Shown in pieces: positions 51,629 to 61,520 of a stretch of 64,000 nt of DNA (within the stretch, counting starts at the first letter, position 1; every line of letters begins with the position of its first letter). The DNA is from JAKFDI01 sp036676235 (GTDB lineage Bacteria; Pseudomonadota; Gammaproteobacteria; Burkholderiales; Burkholderiaceae_C). Where the stretch lies: NCBI GenBank assembly GCA_036676235.1, contig JAKFDI010000033.1, positions 1 to 64,000 on the forward strand, written 5' to 3'. A program made the position numbers and the translations under genes. The notes beneath the pieces are model-generated. The model was not told the DNA's origin. It ran no database searches and saw nothing but the letters and a program-made list of their open reading frames with translations.

Positions 51629-54600
51629 CGGCGTGTTCCTTCGGTGGGCGCGGAAGCGGGAGAGGAAACGGAAGAAGAGGCGGGAGAAGCAGCGGGTGGC
51701 GCGGCGGCGGGCGGCGATGCCGCCGCGGCGGAAGGTTCGGGCCTGCGGTCCACGCGCTCGACCTTGGGCTCATCCCACGACCCCGTGATGCGGAACTCGC
51801 GCGTGCCGGCCTCGATCATCGGCTTGCGCAAAAGCGCTTGCGCGAGAAAGGTCGCAAGGCCCACGGCCGGATTGATGACGGCATACGCCAGCGAGGCCGT
51901 GCCGGCGTTGATCTCGGGCACGACGATGACGCGCAGGTTCTGCGTCTCGCGCGCGATGTCGGCGCTGCCCTCCATCAGCACCGCGGCCTGCACGCCGCGC
52001 ATGCGCAGGTTGTTGGTGCTGGCGACGCCCTGCTCGATGGTCGCGTCGCCGGTCACGTTGTCGAAGGCAAAACCTTCCTGGAACACATCGCGGAAGTCGA
52101 GCGCCAGCCGCCGCGGCAGGGACTGCAGGCTGAGCACGCTCAGCAGCCGCGCTGCCCCGGGCTCGGCCTTGAGGAACTGGCCGGAATCGATGGCGAGGTG
52201 CATCCGGCCGGCCAGGCTCGGATAGTCGATGGACAGCGGCGAGCCGAGCCACGACACCTCGCCCGACATCTTTCCCTTGCCGCCGCGCAGCGTGCCGCCG
52301 CTGCCCAGGCGTTCGAGCAGCCGGCCGCTGTCGAGCATCTCGAGCTCGAACTCCATGCTCATGCGCCGTCGCGGGACCGCGGCGCCCGTCGTTGGCGGGC
52401 CGGCCTCCCAGCCGCCGGTGGCCACGAGTCGCGCCTCGGCGGTGGTCATGACGAGCCGGTTCAGCCGCCACTCGGGGCGGCCCTCGCGGCGCCCGCGGTT
52501 CACCGCATCGATCTCCACCCGCCCGAGCGACCTGCCGCGCAACTGGAAGTCGTCGACGACGATGTCCAGCGCCGGCACCGTGGCGGGTTGTTCGTCGAGC
52601 AGGCTGCCGACCACGTCGTTCTCCGACTCGGGCAAGGACAGCCGCGACAGCCGCGCGTACAGCCGCCCGGCGGCGGTGCTGCCGCGCGGCGGCCGGTACT
52701 CCATGTAGCCGTTCAGTTGCTGGGCATCGAGGTTCACCCGCCACACACGATCCTGCTGCGACACGCCGGCCACCACGCGGTACAGATGGCGCGAGTCGAT
52801 CGTGAGGTCCTGCACGCGCAGTGCGATCCGGTTGGGCAGGTAGGCATCGGCGCCCTCGGTGCCGCCGGACGAGGCGGGCGCCGCATCGCCCGGCCGGGCT
52901 TCGGCCGCCGGCAGCCAGCGGCCGAGCGCCGTCTGCCAGGCGTCGGCATCGAGCGCGGCAAGGGTGACGTGCGCCGCCACGCCCTCGACCGGCGGGGGCG
53001 GCGCTTCCATCACGCCGACGGCGCCGCGCAGCACGCGCGCCGTGTCGCCGTCCAGGGCGCGCAGGTACTCGGCCTGCAGCAGCGGACCGAGCTGCACGCG
53101 CAGGCGGTCCTGGGCGGCCGCGCCCGTTTGTGGGGGCTCGAGCATGGTGGCGATGCGCAGGGGCAGCGCCGCGTCGGCCGCCTTGTTCAGCGGCGCGGGC
53201 AGGTTCAGCGCCAGGCCGGCGAGATCGCTGGTCAACTCGAACTCGGTGTGGCCGCGCACCAGGCCGAGCGCGAGCCGGTAGCTGGTGCGCCCGCTCATCG
53301 ATTCGGCCATCTTTGCGAGCACGCCGAGTTCCTCGGCACGCTGCAGGCCGTCGGCGGTGGCGCTGCCCTGGGCGGTGAAGCGCATCGAGCCGTCGGGCTG
53401 CAGACCGCCCTCGAAGCGCGCCTCGCCACCGAGCACACGCGCCGTGCCGTCGGCAATGGCGAAACCCTCTTGCGTGAAATCGATGCGCGCGCCGGCGGCG
53501 CCCAGCATCGGAATACCGCCGCCGAGGCGCACGTCGTTGCCGGCCAGCGCCAGGCTGCCTTTCACGGTGGTCGCGTCCGGGTCGTACAAGGGCAGCGCGA
53601 GTGCGAGCTTCAGTTCGGCCGCACCCGAGGCCGACGCCTCGGCCAGGCCGCCGCCGAGCCATTCGCCGACCGGCGAGTCGTGCACGAAGCGCAGCATGTC
53701 GCCGACCGGGCCGCGCGCGCGGCCTTCCAGCGCCAGCACCGAACGTTCCGACAGATCGCGGATGCCGCCCGACACGCCCGTCAGCATCACGCCGAAGACG
53801 CGCGCGCTGGCGTTGCGTATCTCCATTGCGCGGCGATCGAAGACCACCTCGCCGCTGACCTGCGTGAAGGCGGGCCAGGGCGAGGGCTGCGCCGGTCGGC
53901 CGTCGGCGGGCGGCGTGTCGGGCACATAGGCGAGCGTCAGGTCTTTCGCCTGCGCCGTGACGCGGAACTCGCCCTCGACGGCGCTGCGTGCATCGGAGAA
54001 CGGGAAGTCGCGCAGATGGCCCTTCACGCGGAAGGTCGCGTCGCTCACGCTGCCACCGCGCAGCGCCTGCGCCACGTAGTCGCGCGTGTCTTTCGGAATG
54101 CCCAGCGGCAGGTAGTGCGCCACGCGCTGCGGCGCGGCGCGCGACAAGCGGCCGTTCAGCTCGATCTGCCCGGGGAAGCGCCCGCCGTGCGCTTCGTCCT
54201 GTGGCGCGCCGGTTGACCAGTCGAGGCTGAACTGGCCCTGCGCATCGGCATTGGCGAAGCTTGCGTCGCGCGCCTGCACGGTGATCTTGGGTGTGGCCGC
54301 GGCGCCGTCGGCTGCGTCGATGCGCCACTGCAGCCGCGCCGCCAGTTGATCGAGCGCGAGCACGGGGTCGGCCAGGACGCCGGGCAGTTCGAGCGCGCCG
54401 CCGTCCATCGACAACTCGGCTTGGCCGCCCTTCTCGGTGGCGTCGAGCACGAGCGTCGCGTTGCGCACGCCGGGGCGGCCGGGCTCCTGCGGATCCTGGT
54501 CGGGCTTCGCGGCGAGCGTGAGGCCGCGCAGTTGGCCGCGAAACTGGTAGTGCTGCGGCGCGTCGATCAGGCCGTCCCAGCGCGCTTGCAGTTCGCTGGC

Positions 54601-55821
54601 CGTGCCCTGCGGCTTCAGCTCGTCCAGCAGCGCGCGCAAGGGCGTGCCCAGCGGCACGCCGGCGGCGATCTGCGCGATCAACTCCAGATCGAGGTGTTGC
54701 GCGGTGAATTCGCCGCCGGTCGCCGGCAGGTCCTTCGGCTGCTTCACCGACAACGCCATGTCGCCGCGCGGCCAGCGCAGTCCATCGCCAGCGACGAAAC
54801 CGAAGTGCTGCGCCGCCACGCGCCAACCGTCGGCGCTGCGCTGCGCCGAGAGCCGCCCTTCGATCTGTGAGGCGGCCAGCGGCGCCAGGTCGGGCGCGAG
54901 CTGCACATCGATGTGGTCGAGCGCAAGGTCGACCACTGCGCCGCTGGCCTGGCCTTCACGAACGTCGATCCAGGCACGCAGCGCGCCTTCGCCTTCATGC
55001 AGCGCGAAGGGCAGGTTCAGGTGGTGCCGCAGGCGGCTCACGTCGGCGCGCGGCAGTTCGCCATAGGCCACGCCGCTCCAGCGCCGCCAGTCGCCGGCGC
55101 GGCCGAGCAGCGACTGCGTGAAGCGCCCGCGCAGCGAGAAGCGCTCGCCCCACTCGGGCGGCGGCGTGGCGTCCAGGCGCAGCAAGTGGCGGCCGAAGCG
55201 GTTGCGCACGACGACCTGAACGTCGCTCAGTTCGAGCGGCGGCTCGCCGCGCTGCTCGTCGATCCAGCGCAGCGAGCCGTTGCGCACCACGAACTCGTGC
55301 TGCCGGAAGAACCAGTCGGCCGCGTCGTTGTCGTTGCCGCCCCGGCCGTTGCCGAATTCGAGGCCGGCGATGATCAGGCGGCCCGCGGCGTTGCGCCGGA
55401 TCTCGATCTGCGCGCCGTCGATCAGCAACTGCTCGAAGCGCAGCTCGAACGACAGCAGCGAACGCGCCGACAGCGCCGCCGCCACGCGCGGCAGGTGCAG
55501 CGCGGTGTGGCCTTGTGCGTCCTGCAGCACCACGTCGCGCAACTCGATGGCCGGCACCCAGCCGCCGGAGCGCACGGTGATGTTGCCAATTTGCACCGGT
55601 ACGCCGAGCACCGCACTGGCACGCCGCTCGATCTGGGGCCGCCATTCTTCGATGTGCGGCAGAATCCCCCAGTGCAGAGTCAGCCAAGCGACAAGCAATA
55701 AGCTCCACGCGGCGAGCACAAGCCCGCTGACGATGCGGGCAAGCCGCCAGAGCCGCATCGCGATGACGACGCGCCGAGCGCGGTGCGATGAGGCGGCGGG
55801 GACAGGCGCAACAATGGACAT
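51625..55821 (-). CDS. yhdP: YhdP-family AsmA-like envelope protein (TIGR02099 type)
   Basis: About 1398 aa. One N-terminal transmembrane helix (LARIVSGLVLAAWSLLLVAW) anchors a very long periplasmic part built of repeated beta strands as in the AsmA/YhdP bridge proteins, which are thought to move phospholipids to the outer membrane. The DUF3971-like and AsmA C-terminal blocks occupy most of the length. The last ~37 residues are Ala/Pro/Ser low complexity. The start is uncertain: ATG 55821 was chosen, 55863 is an alternative, and neither has a clear ribosome site. Overlaps the downstream amidase gene. Confidence 0.88.
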   Translation of the reverse strand: MSIVAPVPAASSHRARRVVIAMRLWRLARIVSGLVLAAWSLLLVAWLTLHWGILPHIEEWRPQIERRASAVLGVPVQIGNITVRSGGWVPAIELRDVVLQDAQGHTALHLPRVAAALSARSLLSFELRFEQLLIDGAQIEIRRNAAGRLIIAGLEFGNGRGGNDNDAADWFFRQHEFVVRNGSLRWIDEQRGEPPLELSDVQVVVRNRFGRHLLRLDATPPPEWGERFSLRGRFTQSLLGRAGDWRRWSGVAYGELPRADVSRLRHHLNLPFALHEGEGALRAWIDVREGQASGAVVDLALDHIDVQLAPDLAPLAASQIEGRLSAQRSADGWRVAAQHFGFVAGDGLRWPRGDMALSVKQPKDLPATGGEFTAQHLDLELIAQIAAGVPLGTPLRALLDELKPQGTASELQARWDGLIDAPQHYQFRGQLRGLTLAAKPDQDPQEPGRPGVRNATLVLDATEKGGQAELSMDGGALELPGVLADPVLALDQLAARLQWRIDAADGAAATPKITVQARDASFANADAQGQFSLDWSTGAPQDEAHGGRFPGQIELNGRLSRAAPQRVAHYLPLGIPKDTRDYVAQALRGGSVSDATFRVKGHLRDFPFSDARSAVEGEFRVTAQAKDLTLAYVPDTPPADGRPAQPSPWPAFTQVSGEVVFDRRAMEIRNASARVFGVMLTGVSGGIRDLSERSVLALEGRARGPVGDMLRFVHDSPVGEWLGGGLAEASASGAAELKLALALPLYDPDATTVKGSLALAGNDVRLGGGIPMLGAAGARIDFTQEGFAIADGTARVLGGEARFEGGLQPDGSMRFTAQGSATADGLQRAEELGVLAKMAESMSGRTSYRLALGLVRGHTEFELTSDLAGLALNLPAPLNKAADAALPLRIATMLEPPQTGAAAQDRLRVQLGPLLQAEYLRALDGDTARVLRGAVGVMEAPPPPVEGVAAHVTLAALDADAWQTALGRWLPAAEARPGDAAPASSGGTEGADAYLPNRIALRVQDLTIDSRHLYRVVAGVSQQDRVWRVNLDAQQLNGYMEYRPPRGSTAAGRLYARLSRLSLPESENDVVGSLLDEQPATVPALDIVVDDFQLRGRSLGRVEIDAVNRGRREGRPEWRLNRLVMTTAEARLVATGGWEAGPPTTGAAVPRRRMSMEFELEMLDSGRLLERLGSGGTLRGGKGKMSGEVSWLGSPLSIDYPSLAGRMHLAIDSGQFLKAEPGAARLLSVLSLQSLPRRLALDFRDVFQEGFAFDNVTGDATIEQGVASTNNLRMRGVQAAVLMEGSADIARETQNLRVIVVPEINAGTASLAYAVINPAVGLATFLAQALLRKPMIEAGTREFRITGSWDEPKVERVDRRPEPSAAAASPPAAAPPAASPASSSVSSPASAPTEGTRR

Positions 55822-55960
55822 GAACGGTGTGGGGAGCCGGGCCGCGGTGATGCGGTGGGCCATGCGGCGAACGATCAGGACCACAGTGTCCGCCGACCGC
55901 TGCGTTGTCCCCTTGGCCGCCGGCGCCGCGGCAATCTAGCACAGACCCCCGCCGCGGCTC

Positions 55961-58714
55961 ATGGGTTCCACGCCTTCATTCAGCGACTCGGTGCAACCTC
56001 CCCAAGAGGTCGTGCTGCCGGCAGCGCTTGCCGAGTACAGCCGCTTCGTGCAGCGCATCCGCCGCCGCTATGCGGCCGAGCTGTCGCTGCTGCCGCCGGG
56101 CCTGCCGTGCCGCGACACGATCACTGCGCTGGTCCATCGCCTGCAGAAGGACGGCCGCCCGCTGGCCAGCGCTTTGCGCGTGGCACGCCAGCTGGTGCTG
56201 GAACGCCTTGCCGTGCTCGACGTGGAGCAAGACGTGGCGATGGGCGACATCACGCTCGCCATGACCGAACTGGCCGAGGCCACGCTCGACATCGCGCTTG
56301 CCGAAGCGCGGCGCGAGCAGGACGCACGCCACGGCGCGCCGGTCAACGCCGAAGGCGGCGACATCGACTTCTGGGTCGTCGGCATGGGCAAGCTCGGCGG
56401 GCGCGAGCTCAACGTCTCATCCGACATCGATCTCATCTACGTCTACGAAGACGACGGCCAGACCAGCGGGCCGCAGGTCGTTTCCGCGCACGAGTACTTC
56501 TCGAACGTGGCGCGCTGCCTCTACACGCTGATCGGCGAGACCACCGAAGACGGCTTCGTGTTCCGCGTCGACCTGGCGCTGCGCCCCAACGGCAACTCCG
56601 GCCCGCCGGTGGTGAGCCTCGCGATGCTCGAGGAATACCTGATGGTGCAGGGCCGCGAGTGGGAGCGCTTCGCCTGGCTCAAGAGCCGCGTGGTGGCACC
56701 GCGCGCGAGTCTCGAGAACGGTCGCGTGATGGCGCTGCGCGACCTCGTCACGCCGTTCGTCTATCGCCGCTATCTCGACTACGGCGTGTTCGAGGGCCTG
56801 CGCCAACTGCACCGCAAGGTGCGCGACGAAGCCCAGCGCCGCGCCGCCGGCCGCCCCGAACGCGCCAACGATGTGAAGCTCTCGCGCGGCGGCATCCGCG
56901 AGATCGAGTTCATCGTGCAGTTGCTGCAGGTGGTGCGCGGTGGCCAGTTCCCCGAGGTGCGCACGCGCTCCACCCTGCGCGCGCTCGACAAGCTCGCGGC
57001 CGGCGGCCTGATGAAGCCGGCGAACGCGCAGCGCCTGGGCGAGGCCTACACGCTGCTGCGGCGCGTGGAGCACCGCATCCAGTACCTCGACGATCAACAG
57101 ACGCATGTGCTGCCTACCGGCGACGGCGACCTCAAATGGATCGCGGCCACGCTCGGCCTGGCGTGCGACGCCGATGCCTGCGAGCTGCTCGACCGCCTGT
57201 GCGAGACGCGCGAGTTTGTCGCCACCGAGTTCGATGCGCTGCTGCACGACGGCCGCGCGCCCGCGCCAGGCGCCAACGGCTGCCAGAAGTGCGGCAATGG
57301 GCCGCAACCCATCGACAGCGAAGAATTCCTCGAGCGCCTGCCGGCTGAGCTGGCCGCGCGCGTGCGGCCGTGGAGCGAGCAGCTCAAGGTGCGCGCACTG
57401 CGCGACGAGAGCAAGCTGCGGCTGGCGCGCCTCGTGCTGCGCGCGGCGAGCGCCGTCGAAGAAGGCCGATGCACGCTGGACGCCGCCACGCGCTTCATCG
57501 ACTGGCTGGAGCCGCTGCTGCGCCGCGAAAGCTACCTCGCGCTGCTGGTCGAGCGCCCGGAGGTGCAGAACCGCCTGCTGCAGTTGATCGGCCTCGCGCG
57601 CTGGCCGATGCGCTACGTGATGCGCCACCCCGGCGTGATCGACGAACTCGCGGACGAGCGCCTGCTGCACGGCCGCTTCGATGCGCAGGAGTACATCGGC
57701 GATCTCGAAGCGCGCCACCAGGCCTGGGAACGCTCCGGCCAGGCCGACGAAGAATCGCTGCTCGACACCTTGCGGCGTGCGCACCACGCCGAGGTCTTCC
57801 GCACGCTGGTGCGCGATGTCGAAGGCCACATCACCGTGGAGCAGGCGGCCGACGACCTCTCGGCGCTGGCCGACGCCACGCTCGGCTGCACCTTGCGCTG
57901 GGCCTGGCTGCACCTGAAGCAGCGCCACCGCCCCGAACCCTGCTTCGCCGTCATCGCCTACGGCAAGCTGGGTGGCAAGGAACTCGGCTACGGCAGCGAC
58001 CTCGACGTGGTGTTTCTCTACGACGACGAAGACGAACGCGCGAGCGAGGTCTACGGCGCCTTCGTGCGCAAGTTCATCGGCTGGCTGACCCTGCCCACCG
58101 CCACGGGCGGATTGTTCGAGATCGACACCGCCCTGCGCCCGAACGGCAATTCCGGCCTGCTGGTGACTTCGCTCGCGAGCTTCGAGAACTACCAGACCGG
58201 GCGCGGCAGCAACACCGCCTGGGCCTGGGAGCACCAGGCCCTCACGCGTGCGCGCCACTGCGCCGGCTCCGCCGAACTCGCGCCGCGCTTCGAGGCTGTG
58301 CGCCGCACCGTGCTGGCCGCGCCGCGCGATGCGGCCGCGCTGCGCGCTGAGGTGCAGGCGATGCGCGAGAAGGTGCGCGCCGCGCGGCCGGTGAAGGGCG
58401 AGCTGTTCGATGTGAAGCACAGTGCCGGCGGCATGATGGACGTCGAGTTCGCCGTGCAGTACCTCGTGCTCGCGCACAGCGGCGCGCATGCGGGCCTGCT
58501 GGACAACGTCGGCAACATCGCGCTGCTGCATCGCGCCGAGGCGGCGGGCTTGCTGCCCGCGGGTGTGGGCGCGGCCGCCGCCGACGCCTACCGCGAGCTG
58601 CGCCGCGCGCAGCACCGGGCGCGCCTGGACGAGCAACCCACGCAAGTGCCGCCGGCCGCCATGGCCGCGCAGCGCGATGCGGTGCTGGCGCTGTGGCAGG
58701 CCGTGTTCGGCTGA
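55961..58714 (+). CDS. glnE: Bifunctional glutamine synthetase adenylyltransferase/deadenylase
   Basis: 917-aa nitrogen-control enzyme that adds or removes AMP on glutamine synthetase under PII control. Two nucleotidyltransferase domains are visible: the deadenylating half with GMGKLGGRELNVSSDIDLIY (~146-165) and the adenylating half with AYGKLGGKELGYGSDLDVVF (~666-685), linked by helical regulatory regions. Length fits the family (about 900-950). Divergent from yhdP with 139 bases between starts. The rhombosortase gene follows within 4 bases. Confidence 0.95.
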   Translation: MGSTPSFSDSVQPPQEVVLPAALAEYSRFVQRIRRRYAAELSLLPPGLPCRDTITALVHRLQKDGRPLASALRVARQLVLERLAVLDVEQDVAMGDITLAMTELAEATLDIALAEARREQDARHGAPVNAEGGDIDFWVVGMGKLGGRELNVSSDIDLIYVYEDDGQTSGPQVVSAHEYFSNVARCLYTLIGETTEDGFVFRVDLALRPNGNSGPPVVSLAMLEEYLMVQGREWERFAWLKSRVVAPRASLENGRVMALRDLVTPFVYRRYLDYGVFEGLRQLHRKVRDEAQRRAAGRPERANDVKLSRGGIREIEFIVQLLQVVRGGQFPEVRTRSTLRALDKLAAGGLMKPANAQRLGEAYTLLRRVEHRIQYLDDQQTHVLPTGDGDLKWIAATLGLACDADACELLDRLCETREFVATEFDALLHDGRAPAPGANGCQKCGNGPQPIDSEEFLERLPAELAARVRPWSEQLKVRALRDESKLRLARLVLRAASAVEEGRCTLDAATRFIDWLEPLLRRESYLALLVERPEVQNRLLQLIGLARWPMRYVMRHPGVIDELADERLLHGRFDAQEYIGDLEARHQAWERSGQADEESLLDTLRRAHHAEVFRTLVRDVEGHITVEQAADDLSALADATLGCTLRWAWLHLKQRHRPEPCFAVIAYGKLGGKELGYGSDLDVVFLYDDEDERASEVYGAFVRKFIGWLTLPTATGGLFEIDTALRPNGNSGLLVTSLASFENYQTGRGSNTAWAWEHQALTRARHCAGSAELAPRFEAVRRTVLAAPRDAAALRAEVQAMREKVRAARPVKGELFDVKHSAGGMMDVEFAVQYLVLAHSGAHAGLLDNVGNIALLHRAEAAGLLPAGVGAAAADAYRELRRAQHRARLDEQPTQVPPAAMAAQRDAVLALWQAVFG

Positions 58715-58717
58715 GGC

Positions 58718-59341
58718 GTGGCGCCTGCAGTCGGTGATGTCGCCCGGTGGCCGGTCGGCTGGGTGCTGATGGCCGCGCTGCTGGGCGCCGGCGCAATCGG
58801 CGCCGGCTGGCTGCCCGACAGCCGTGTGCTCGATTGGCAGCCCGCGCATGCCGCCGACCAACCTTGGCGCGCCTGGACGGCGGTCTTCGTGCATTACAGC
58901 GGGCTGCATCTCGCGGCCAACCTCGCCGGGCTCGTGCTCACTGCCGCGTTGGGCGTGGTGGCGCGCGTGCCGCGGCGCAGCGTGCTGGCCTGGGCGCTCG
59001 CGTGGCCGCTCACGCAACTCGGCCTGCTGCTGCAGCCGCAGCTGCTGCACTACGGCGGCCTGTCGGGGGTGCTGCACGCCGGCGTCGCGGTGGCGGCGAT
59101 CCATCTGGTCTTCAGCGGCAACCGGCAACGCCTGGCCGTCGGTGTCGCGCTCATCGCCGGGCTGGTGCTGAAGGTGATCGCCGAAGCGCCCTGGGCCGCA
59201 TCCGTGCGGCAGGTGCGCGGCTGGGACATCGCGATTGCGCCGATGGCCCATGCGACCGGTGCCGTCTGCGGCCTTGTCTGCGCGGCCTGCGCCGAACGGC
59301 TGGCACGCCTTCCCTCTTTCCGGATCCGCTCCCATGGCTGA
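58718..59341 (+). CDS. rrtA: Rhombosortase (rhomboid-family processing protease)
   Basis: 207-aa intramembrane serine protease with about six helices. Catalytic Ser116 is in YGGLSGVLHAG and His178 in APMAHATGAVCG; VHYSGLHLAANLAG matches the oxyanion-side HxxxN block. Short rhomboids of this layout are rhombosortases, which cut GlyGly-CTERM proteins; a likely substrate is the S8 protease at 43666. The start is a GTG 3 bases after glnE. It overlaps the following transporter gene by 8 bases. Confidence 0.85.
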   Translation: MAPAVGDVARWPVGWVLMAALLGAGAIGAGWLPDSRVLDWQPAHAADQPWRAWTAVFVHYSGLHLAANLAGLVLTAALGVVARVPRRSVLAWALAWPLTQLGLLLQPQLLHYGGLSGVLHAGVAVAAIHLVFSGNRQRLAVGVALIAGLVLKVIAEAPWAASVRQVRGWDIAIAPMAHATGAVCGLVCAACAERLARLPSFRIRSHG

Positions 59342-60239
59342 ACGCAAACTTCACCTCGACACCCTGGCCGTCGTCGGCCTCATCGGCTGCTGCCTGCTGT
59401 GGGGGCTGAACCAGATCGCCATGAAGGCGCTGCTCGCCGAGGTGCCGGCGCTGCAGCAGGCGGCCGCGCGCTCGCTGGGCGCGGCGCTGCTGGTGTGGCT
59501 GTGGGCGCGCTGGCGCGGCATCCGGCTGTTCGGGCGCGACGGCACCGCACCGGGCGGTCTGCTCGCGGGGGTGCTGTTCGCGGCCGAGTTCGCGTGCATG
59601 TTCATCGGCCTGCAGTACACCTCGGCCTCGCGCATGGTGGTGTTCATCTACATCGCGCCCTTCGTCGTGGCGCTGGGCATGCCGTTCATCTCTCGCGCGG
59701 AACGGCTCTCGGCGTCGCAGTTGACCGGTCTGTCGCTCGCGTTCGCAGGCGTGGCCTGGGCCTTTGCCGAAGGCTTCACTCAGCCGGCGGTCGGCGACAC
59801 GCAGTGGATAGGCGACTCGCTGGGCGTGGCCGCCGGCGTGCTGTGGGGCGCCACCACCCTCTCGATCCGCGGCAGCCGGCTCACCGTCGCATCGGCCGAG
59901 AAGACGCTGCTCTACCAGCTCGCGGTGTCGGGCGTGCTGCTCGCCGCGGCCGTGCTGCTGGGCGGTGCACCGCTGCCCGCGCATCTCTCATGGTTCGCCT
60001 GGGGCACGCTCGCCTTCCAGACGGTGATCGTCGCCTTCGCGAGCTTCCTGCTGTGGTTCTGGCTGATTGCGCACTACCCGGCGACGCGGCTGTCGTCGTT
60101 CACCTTGCTCACCCCGGTGTTCGGCCTGCTGTTCGGCGCACTGCTGCTGGCCGAGCCGATCACCACACGGCTGGTGGTGGCGCTCGCCGCCGTGGCGAGC
60201 GGCATCGTGATGGTGAACCGCGCGCCGGCGCGGCGCTGA
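59334..60239 (+). CDS. DMT-superfamily transporter (EamA domains)
   Basis: 301-aa inner-membrane protein with ten predicted helices in two EamA halves (GLIGCCLLWGLNQIAMKALL at the start; LGVAAGVLWGATTLSIRGSR opening the second half). The conserved positive stretch in the second half and the closing TPVFGLLFGALLLAEPIT are typical of metabolite exporters. Substrate unknown; amino acids or purines are common. The ATG at 59334 lies within the rhombosortase 3' end, so translation is coupled. Confidence 0.9.
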   Translation: MAERKLHLDTLAVVGLIGCCLLWGLNQIAMKALLAEVPALQQAAARSLGAALLVWLWARWRGIRLFGRDGTAPGGLLAGVLFAAEFACMFIGLQYTSASRMVVFIYIAPFVVALGMPFISRAERLSASQLTGLSLAFAGVAWAFAEGFTQPAVGDTQWIGDSLGVAAGVLWGATTLSIRGSRLTVASAEKTLLYQLAVSGVLLAAAVLLGGAPLPAHLSWFAWGTLAFQTVIVAFASFLLWFWLIAHYPATRLSSFTLLTPVFGLLFGALLLAEPITTRLVVALAAVASGIVMVNRAPARR

Positions 60240-60248
60240 GTCAGCGGG

Positions 60249-60722
60249 TCAACCGCGGATGCGCCGCACCAGCGCCGTCGTCGAGTAGCCGTCGACGAAG
60301 GGCAGGGCGCGCGCCTCGCCGCCCCAGGTGCGGACCCGGCGGGTTTCTTCCAGCGCCTCGACGTCGTAGTCGCCGCCTTTGACGTAGAGCTGCGGGCGCA
60401 CGAGTTCAAGCAGCTCGACCGGCGTCGGCTCGTCGAACAGCGTGACCAGGCTCACCGATTCGAGCGCGGCCAGCACGCAGGCGCGGTCCGCTTCGTTGTT
60501 CAGCGGCCGGTCCGGCCCTTTGCCGAGGCCGCGTGCGGAGGCATCGCTGTTCAGGCCGATGACGAGGCTTGCGCCCAGCGCGCGTGCCTGCGCCAGGTAG
60601 CTCACGTGGCCGCGGTGCAGGATGTCGAACACGCCGTTGGTGAACACCACCGGCTGCGGCAGTGCGGCGATGCGCGCCGCGAGTTCGCTGCGTGGGCAGA
60701 GTTTGTCGAGGAAGTCGGCCAT
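60249..60722 (-). CDS. rfaE2: D-glycero-beta-D-manno-heptose 1-phosphate adenylyltransferase
   Basis: 157-aa stand-alone equivalent of the C-terminal half of HldE: makes ADP-heptose for the LPS core. The nucleotidyltransferase motif TNGVFDILHRGHVSYL (HxGH) is at ~27-42, with VKGGDYDVEALEE later. The start at 60722 (MADFLDKLC) is the family start; the frame extends upstream only as antisense of the GST gene. It converges on the DMT transporter and is divergent from the GST gene. The kinase half (rfaE1) is not in the window. Confidence 0.93.
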   Translation of the reverse strand: MADFLDKLCPRSELAARIAALPQPVVFTNGVFDILHRGHVSYLAQARALGASLVIGLNSDASARGLGKGPDRPLNNEADRACVLAALESVSLVTLFDEPTPVELLELVRPQLYVKGGDYDVEALEETRRVRTWGGEARALPFVDGYSTTALVRRIRG

Positions 60723-60806
60723 GGCCGGCGATTGTCGCCTTCGCGGCAGATGCGAAGCAGCCCTCGCGCCTAGACTGCCCGTTCCCATCACGCCCGGAGG
60801 CATTCC

Positions 60807-61448
60807 ATGATCACGCTGTGCGGCTTCGCCGTCTCCAACTACTACAACAAGGTCAAGCTCGCGCTGCTCGAGAAGGGCGTGCCCTTCACCGAGGAATACG
60901 TGAAGACCGGTCGCAAGGACGAGGAGGTGCTGGCCGATTCGCCGCTCGGCAAGGTGCCTTTCATCCGCACCGAGCACGGCCCGCTGTGCGAGAGCCAGGT
61001 GATCCTCGACTACCTCGAGGCGACCCATCCGAACCCGCCGCTGTTGCCGGCCGACCCGTTCCAGGCCGCGAAGGTGCGCGAGCTGGTGAGCTTCATCGAC
61101 CTGCACCTCGAACTGGTGGCGCGCGAGCTGTACCCCAAGGCCTTCTTCGGCGGGAGCGTCAGCGAAGAGACGCTCGCACGCGCCCGCAAGCTGCTCGACA
61201 GGAACATTCCCGCCTTCAAGCGCCTGGCGAAGTTCTCGCCCTACGTGGCCGGCGACACCTTCACGCAAGCCGACTGCGCGGCCTGGGTCAGCCTGCCGCT
61301 GATCGGCATGGCGACCAAGGCCTGCTACGGCGAAGACCTGCTGGCCGCGGCCGGTATCGACGTGCGCGGCTACAGCAAGCTGATCGGCGAGCGGCCGGCG
61401 GCACAGAAGGTCACGGCCGACCGCAAGGCCGACCAGACCAAGGTCTGA
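60807..61448 (+). CDS. Glutathione S-transferase family protein
   Basis: 213 aa with an N-terminal thioredoxin-like domain (MITLCGFAVSNYYNKVKLAL, GKVPFIRT, CESQVILDYLE for glutathione binding) and a C-terminal helical domain. A serine/asparagine-type N-terminal site is more likely than a tyrosine type, judged from VSNYYNK. Role in detoxification or thiol chemistry unknown. The gene is followed by a terminator shared with the convergent ferritin-like gene. Confidence 0.9.
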   Translation: MITLCGFAVSNYYNKVKLALLEKGVPFTEEYVKTGRKDEEVLADSPLGKVPFIRTEHGPLCESQVILDYLEATHPNPPLLPADPFQAAKVRELVSFIDLHLELVARELYPKAFFGGSVSEETLARARKLLDRNIPAFKRLAKFSPYVAGDTFTQADCAAWVSLPLIGMATKACYGEDLLAAAGIDVRGYSKLIGERPAAQKVTADRKADQTKV

Positions 61449-61469
61449 ACGCCCGGCGGGTCACCAACG

Positions 61470-61501
61470 ACAAGGCCCGCATCGCTGCGGGCCTTGTTGC
61501 T
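61470..61501. terminator. Bidirectional terminator between GST and ferritin-like gene
   Basis: Perfect 11-bp arms ACAAGGCCCGC (61470-61480) and GCGGGCCTTGT (61487-61497) with a 6-base loop, placed between two convergent genes. The T-run is short (TTGCTT). Confidence 0.8.
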
Positions 61502-61520
61502 TGGGAAGGGCGGTTGCGGC

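Noticed and set aside
51838..54216. 792-aa plus-strand frame inside yhdP
   Set aside because: His/Arg/Ala-rich shadow of the yhdP coding strand.
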